From: Azospira inquinata
GTDB taxonomy: Bacteria; Pseudomonadota; Gammaproteobacteria; Burkholderiales; Rhodocyclaceae
Reading direction: 5' to 3'
NCBI RefSeq assembly: GCF_018905915.1
Contig: NZ_CP064782.1
Coordinates: 2,418,001 to 2,482,000 of the forward strand
Length of the DNA: 64,000 nucleotides
Part shown: positions 62,261-64,000 of the stretch, piece by piece
Layout: each line of letters starts with the position of its first letter
Position numbering within the stretch: position 1 is the stretch's first letter
The notes under the pieces: model-generated
Seen by the model: the letters and a program-made list of their open reading frames with translations, nothing else
Database searches by the model: none
Told to the model about the DNA's origin: nothing
Program-made: the position numbers and the translations under genes

Positions 62261-63364
62261 CTAAATGAAATTGACGTGGGGAACGGTGCCCCGGACCAAT
62301 TTGTCCAGATAGCGGTTCACTTCGTCCATGCGGCAATTGACCCGGCACTGGTGAATATCCAGTTCCTGGCGCACAAAGGCGAAATTCGCCTGCCGCTTGG
62401 GGCCTTCCCAGATGCTTTGGAAATCCTGTTGATTGATGTTGCCATATTCAAAGCGGGAATCCAGCAGGTAGGCACTACAACCGTATACGGCACCGGTCGC
62501 CATGACATAAGCCCAGAATGCGGGAGTGGATAGGCAACGGGGGTAACGGTCCTGTTCTCCCTCCGTATGTTTTTTCATGGTGTGGCTGCGGAACACCACC
62601 TGGAAGTTATCCCGGTTTTCCTCCGCCAGGGTTTCCTGGAGGGAGAGGAAGCGGGAATAGTCCAGATCCCGGTAGGTTTGGGTGACGCTGGCGTTGTGTT
62701 GGGAATAGGGCTTTACCACTAGGTAGTCCAGACCGATTTCGTCCCGGCAGAGGCGGGCCAACTGGGTAATTTCCCCCGCATTTTCCGGCAGCAGGAGAAT
62801 TTGGGCCCCCAGGGTGCACTTACCTCCGTCCCGCTGGCGGGCGGCCACCAGACGCTTCAGATTGCTCACTACCTTGTTGAAGTCCTCCGCCTTGGTCCGG
62901 TGAATTTTGGCATAGGTTTCCGGGCTACCTGCGTTGAGGGATACCTTGATCCAGGATACATGGGGCAGAGCTTGGGCGAGGAAGGCGTCACTCACCACCG
63001 TGGCATTGGTGGTGAAGGCCGAGTCCATGCCCGCTTCCGCTGCCGCCAGCACCATGCGGTGGATGTCCGTGTGCAACATGGGTTCCCCTTCCCCGGCGAA
63101 CATCACGCTTTTAACCCCTAAGCGTCCCATGTCCGCCAGGGTGCGTTGCACCACCGCCAGGTCCAGGCGCACCGGCTGGTAGCCGATGTAATCCACGGCG
63201 CAGAAGGTGCACCGGTGGTTGCAGGCGCCCACGGGGGCTATTTCCACGTAAATGGGGTAGAGGTGTTTGAATTTTTCCCAGTCTTCCCCAGCCTCCAGGA
63301 ACTGGCTGACCCGGCGGGGGTGGTACACCAGCTTATGACTGTCGATGGCGAATTGGTCAGACAT
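62261..63364 (-). CDS. Radical SAM protein, paralogue with SPASM-like tail
   Basis: A 367-residue enzyme with CNHRCTFC (C48, C52, C55), the GEPML motif (VMFAGEGEPMLHTDIHRM) and C-terminal cysteines (RCLSTPAFWAYVMATGAVYGCSAYLL; HQCRVNCRMDEVNRYLDKLVRG). It ends HVNFI, close to the HLNFI of the neighbouring radical SAM protein, so the two may bind a common partner or be diverged duplicates. 66 bases separate it from the gene upstream; a short GC hairpin (about 63385-63402) lies there without a clear T-run. Confidence 0.88.
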   Translation of the reverse strand: MSDQFAIDSHKLVYHPRRVSQFLEAGEDWEKFKHLYPIYVEIAPVGACNHRCTFCAVDYIGYQPVRLDLAVVQRTLADMGRLGVKSVMFAGEGEPMLHTDIHRMVLAAAEAGMDSAFTTNATVVSDAFLAQALPHVSWIKVSLNAGSPETYAKIHRTKAEDFNKVVSNLKRLVAARQRDGGKCTLGAQILLLPENAGEITQLARLCRDEIGLDYLVVKPYSQHNASVTQTYRDLDYSRFLSLQETLAEENRDNFQVVFRSHTMKKHTEGEQDRYPRCLSTPAFWAYVMATGAVYGCSAYLLDSRFEYGNINQQDFQSIWEGPKRQANFAFVRQELDIHQCRVNCRMDEVNRYLDKLVRGTVPHVNFI

Positions 63365-63430
63365 GCTTACCTCGGAAGGGAAACACCCCCAGGGGGTTCC
63401 GGAAAAGGGGACAAAAAGGGCGGTGGGGCA

Positions 63431-64000
63431 TCAGAAGGGACCGGTGAATTCTTTCTGGGGAGCATCCGCCGGGGTGGTGCGACGCAAACGGGCCTGCAGC
63501 TGTTTCCGATCCAGGGCCTTGTCTGGCCGTTGGGCCGCTACGGCAAGGGCGATGCTGGTGGCGTCCGGGTAGTAGTCCGCCGCCAGGAAATGGGAGGTGG
63601 GGGCGGGCAGGTCGGGCAGGGCCACCCGGGCGGGGGCCGCGGCCAGTTGCCCCCAGCATTGCTCGGTGATGGCTGCCACCAGTTCCCCGGCGATGCCGCC
63701 GGTTTTCCAGCCGATGTCTGCGGCCACCAGATGGCCGGTGCGGGCCACCGAGGCCGCTACCCCGGCTACGTCCAGAGGGCGGGCCATGCGCATATCCAGC
63801 ACTTCCACCTCCCAGCCTTGCTCTGCCAGGGCTTCTGCCGCCAGCAGGCTTTCTACCACCATGTAGGAAAAGGCGGCGATGGTGACGTCCCGTCCGGGGC
63901 GGCGAATGGCGGCCTGTTCCAGCGGCGCGGTGTAAGGGGGCTCGGGTACCTGGTCCACCAGACCGTGGAGCCAGCGATGTTCGATGAACAGCACCGGGTC
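63431..64000 (-). CDS. Transketolase/E1-beta type TPP enzyme subunit, C-terminal part (5' end outside window)
   Basis: The frame is open to the last base, so the start lies beyond the window. The 190 visible residues show the C-terminal half of an E1-beta-like protein: PVLFIEHRWLHG (compare the E1-beta PVxFxEHxxLY motif), RRPGRDVTIAAFSYMVVESLLAAEALAEQGWEVEVLDMRMARPLDVAGVAASVARTGHLVAADIGWKTGGIAGELVAAI and PDLPAPTSHFLAADYYPDATSIALAV. The family makes or transfers acyl or ketol units using thiamine diphosphate. An E1-alpha partner is expected just outside to the right. Its linkage to radical SAM genes is unusual. Confidence 0.8.
   Translation of the reverse strand, partial: DPVLFIEHRWLHGLVDQVPEPPYTAPLEQAAIRRPGRDVTIAAFSYMVVESLLAAEALAEQGWEVEVLDMRMARPLDVAGVAASVARTGHLVAADIGWKTGGIAGELVAAITEQCWGQLAAAPARVALPDLPAPTSHFLAADYYPDATSIALAVAAQRPDKALDRKQLQARLRRTTPADAPQKEFTGPF

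Noticed and set aside
63385..63402. Terminator between the E1-beta-like gene and the radical SAM gene
   Set aside because: The hairpin has a 6-bp stem with almost no loop and no proper T-run, so an operon break cannot be claimed.

Overview
The window is a chromosomal flagellar super-cluster followed by a surface-glycan (probably flagellin-glycosylation) island. High GC content, the gene set (FlhF/FlhG, MotC/MotD, FleS/FleR-type two-component pair, bifunctional FlgJ with a muramidase domain, two short flagellins) and the presence of both sigma-54 and sigma-28 promoter motifs suggest a polarly flagellated betaproteobacterium, most likely a Rhodocyclales member (Azospira/Dechloromonas-like). That placement is inference from gene content, not a database match.

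Layout. 1-531: the 3' end of cheA, closed by an intrinsic terminator. 714-8490 (+): flhB-flhA-flhF-flhG-fliA-motC-motD, the export gate, polar placement/number control, sigma-28 and a second stator. 8588-10220 (-): flgN, flgM, flgA. 10435-21642 (+): flgBCDEFGHIJ behind a sigma-54 site, then flgKL behind a sigma-28 site, then a small lipoprotein gene. 21653-32792 (-): two stretches that read fliF-G-H-I-J and fliK-L-M-N-O-P-Q-R, with a near-perfect sigma-54 site in front of fliK and an intrinsic terminator between fliN and fliO. 32916-35949 (+): fleS, fleR (sigma-54 activator) and fliE, the last with its own sigma-54 site. 36011-43058 (-): late genes fliC2, fliC1, flaG, fliD, fliS, fliT, a second fliK-like gene, an FlhB C-domain paralogue and a ycgR-like PilZ gene. 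43222-64000 (-): fourteen tightly packed genes: a transketolase/E1-beta-type enzyme (cut by the window end), two radical SAM proteins, an unrecognised protein, several glycosyltransferases, an ATP-grasp enzyme, a Gfo/Idh/MocA oxidoreductase, a glycosyltransferase-radical SAM fusion, an FdtA/QdtA-like ketoisomerase with an FdtB/QdtB-like aminotransferase, a 1524-residue multi-domain glycosyltransferase and two TPR-glycosyltransferases.

How the parts fit. FleS/FleR with sigma-54 would switch on hook-basal-body genes (flgB, fliE, fliK) and one flagellin (fliC2); FlgM holds FliA until the hook is finished and then sigma-28 would turn on flgKL, flgM and the other flagellin (fliC1). The island directly upstream of fliC2 in the same orientation is well placed to build and attach a nitrogen-containing sugar to flagellin. 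Its three radical SAM proteins, the ATP-grasp enzyme and the TPP-type enzyme do not fit the pseudaminic/legionaminic acid routes known for flagellin, so this is the most likely place for undescribed biochemistry.

No stretch longer than about 220 bases lacks a gene or a described site. I saw no tRNA, rRNA, insertion sequence, CRISPR array or prophage.
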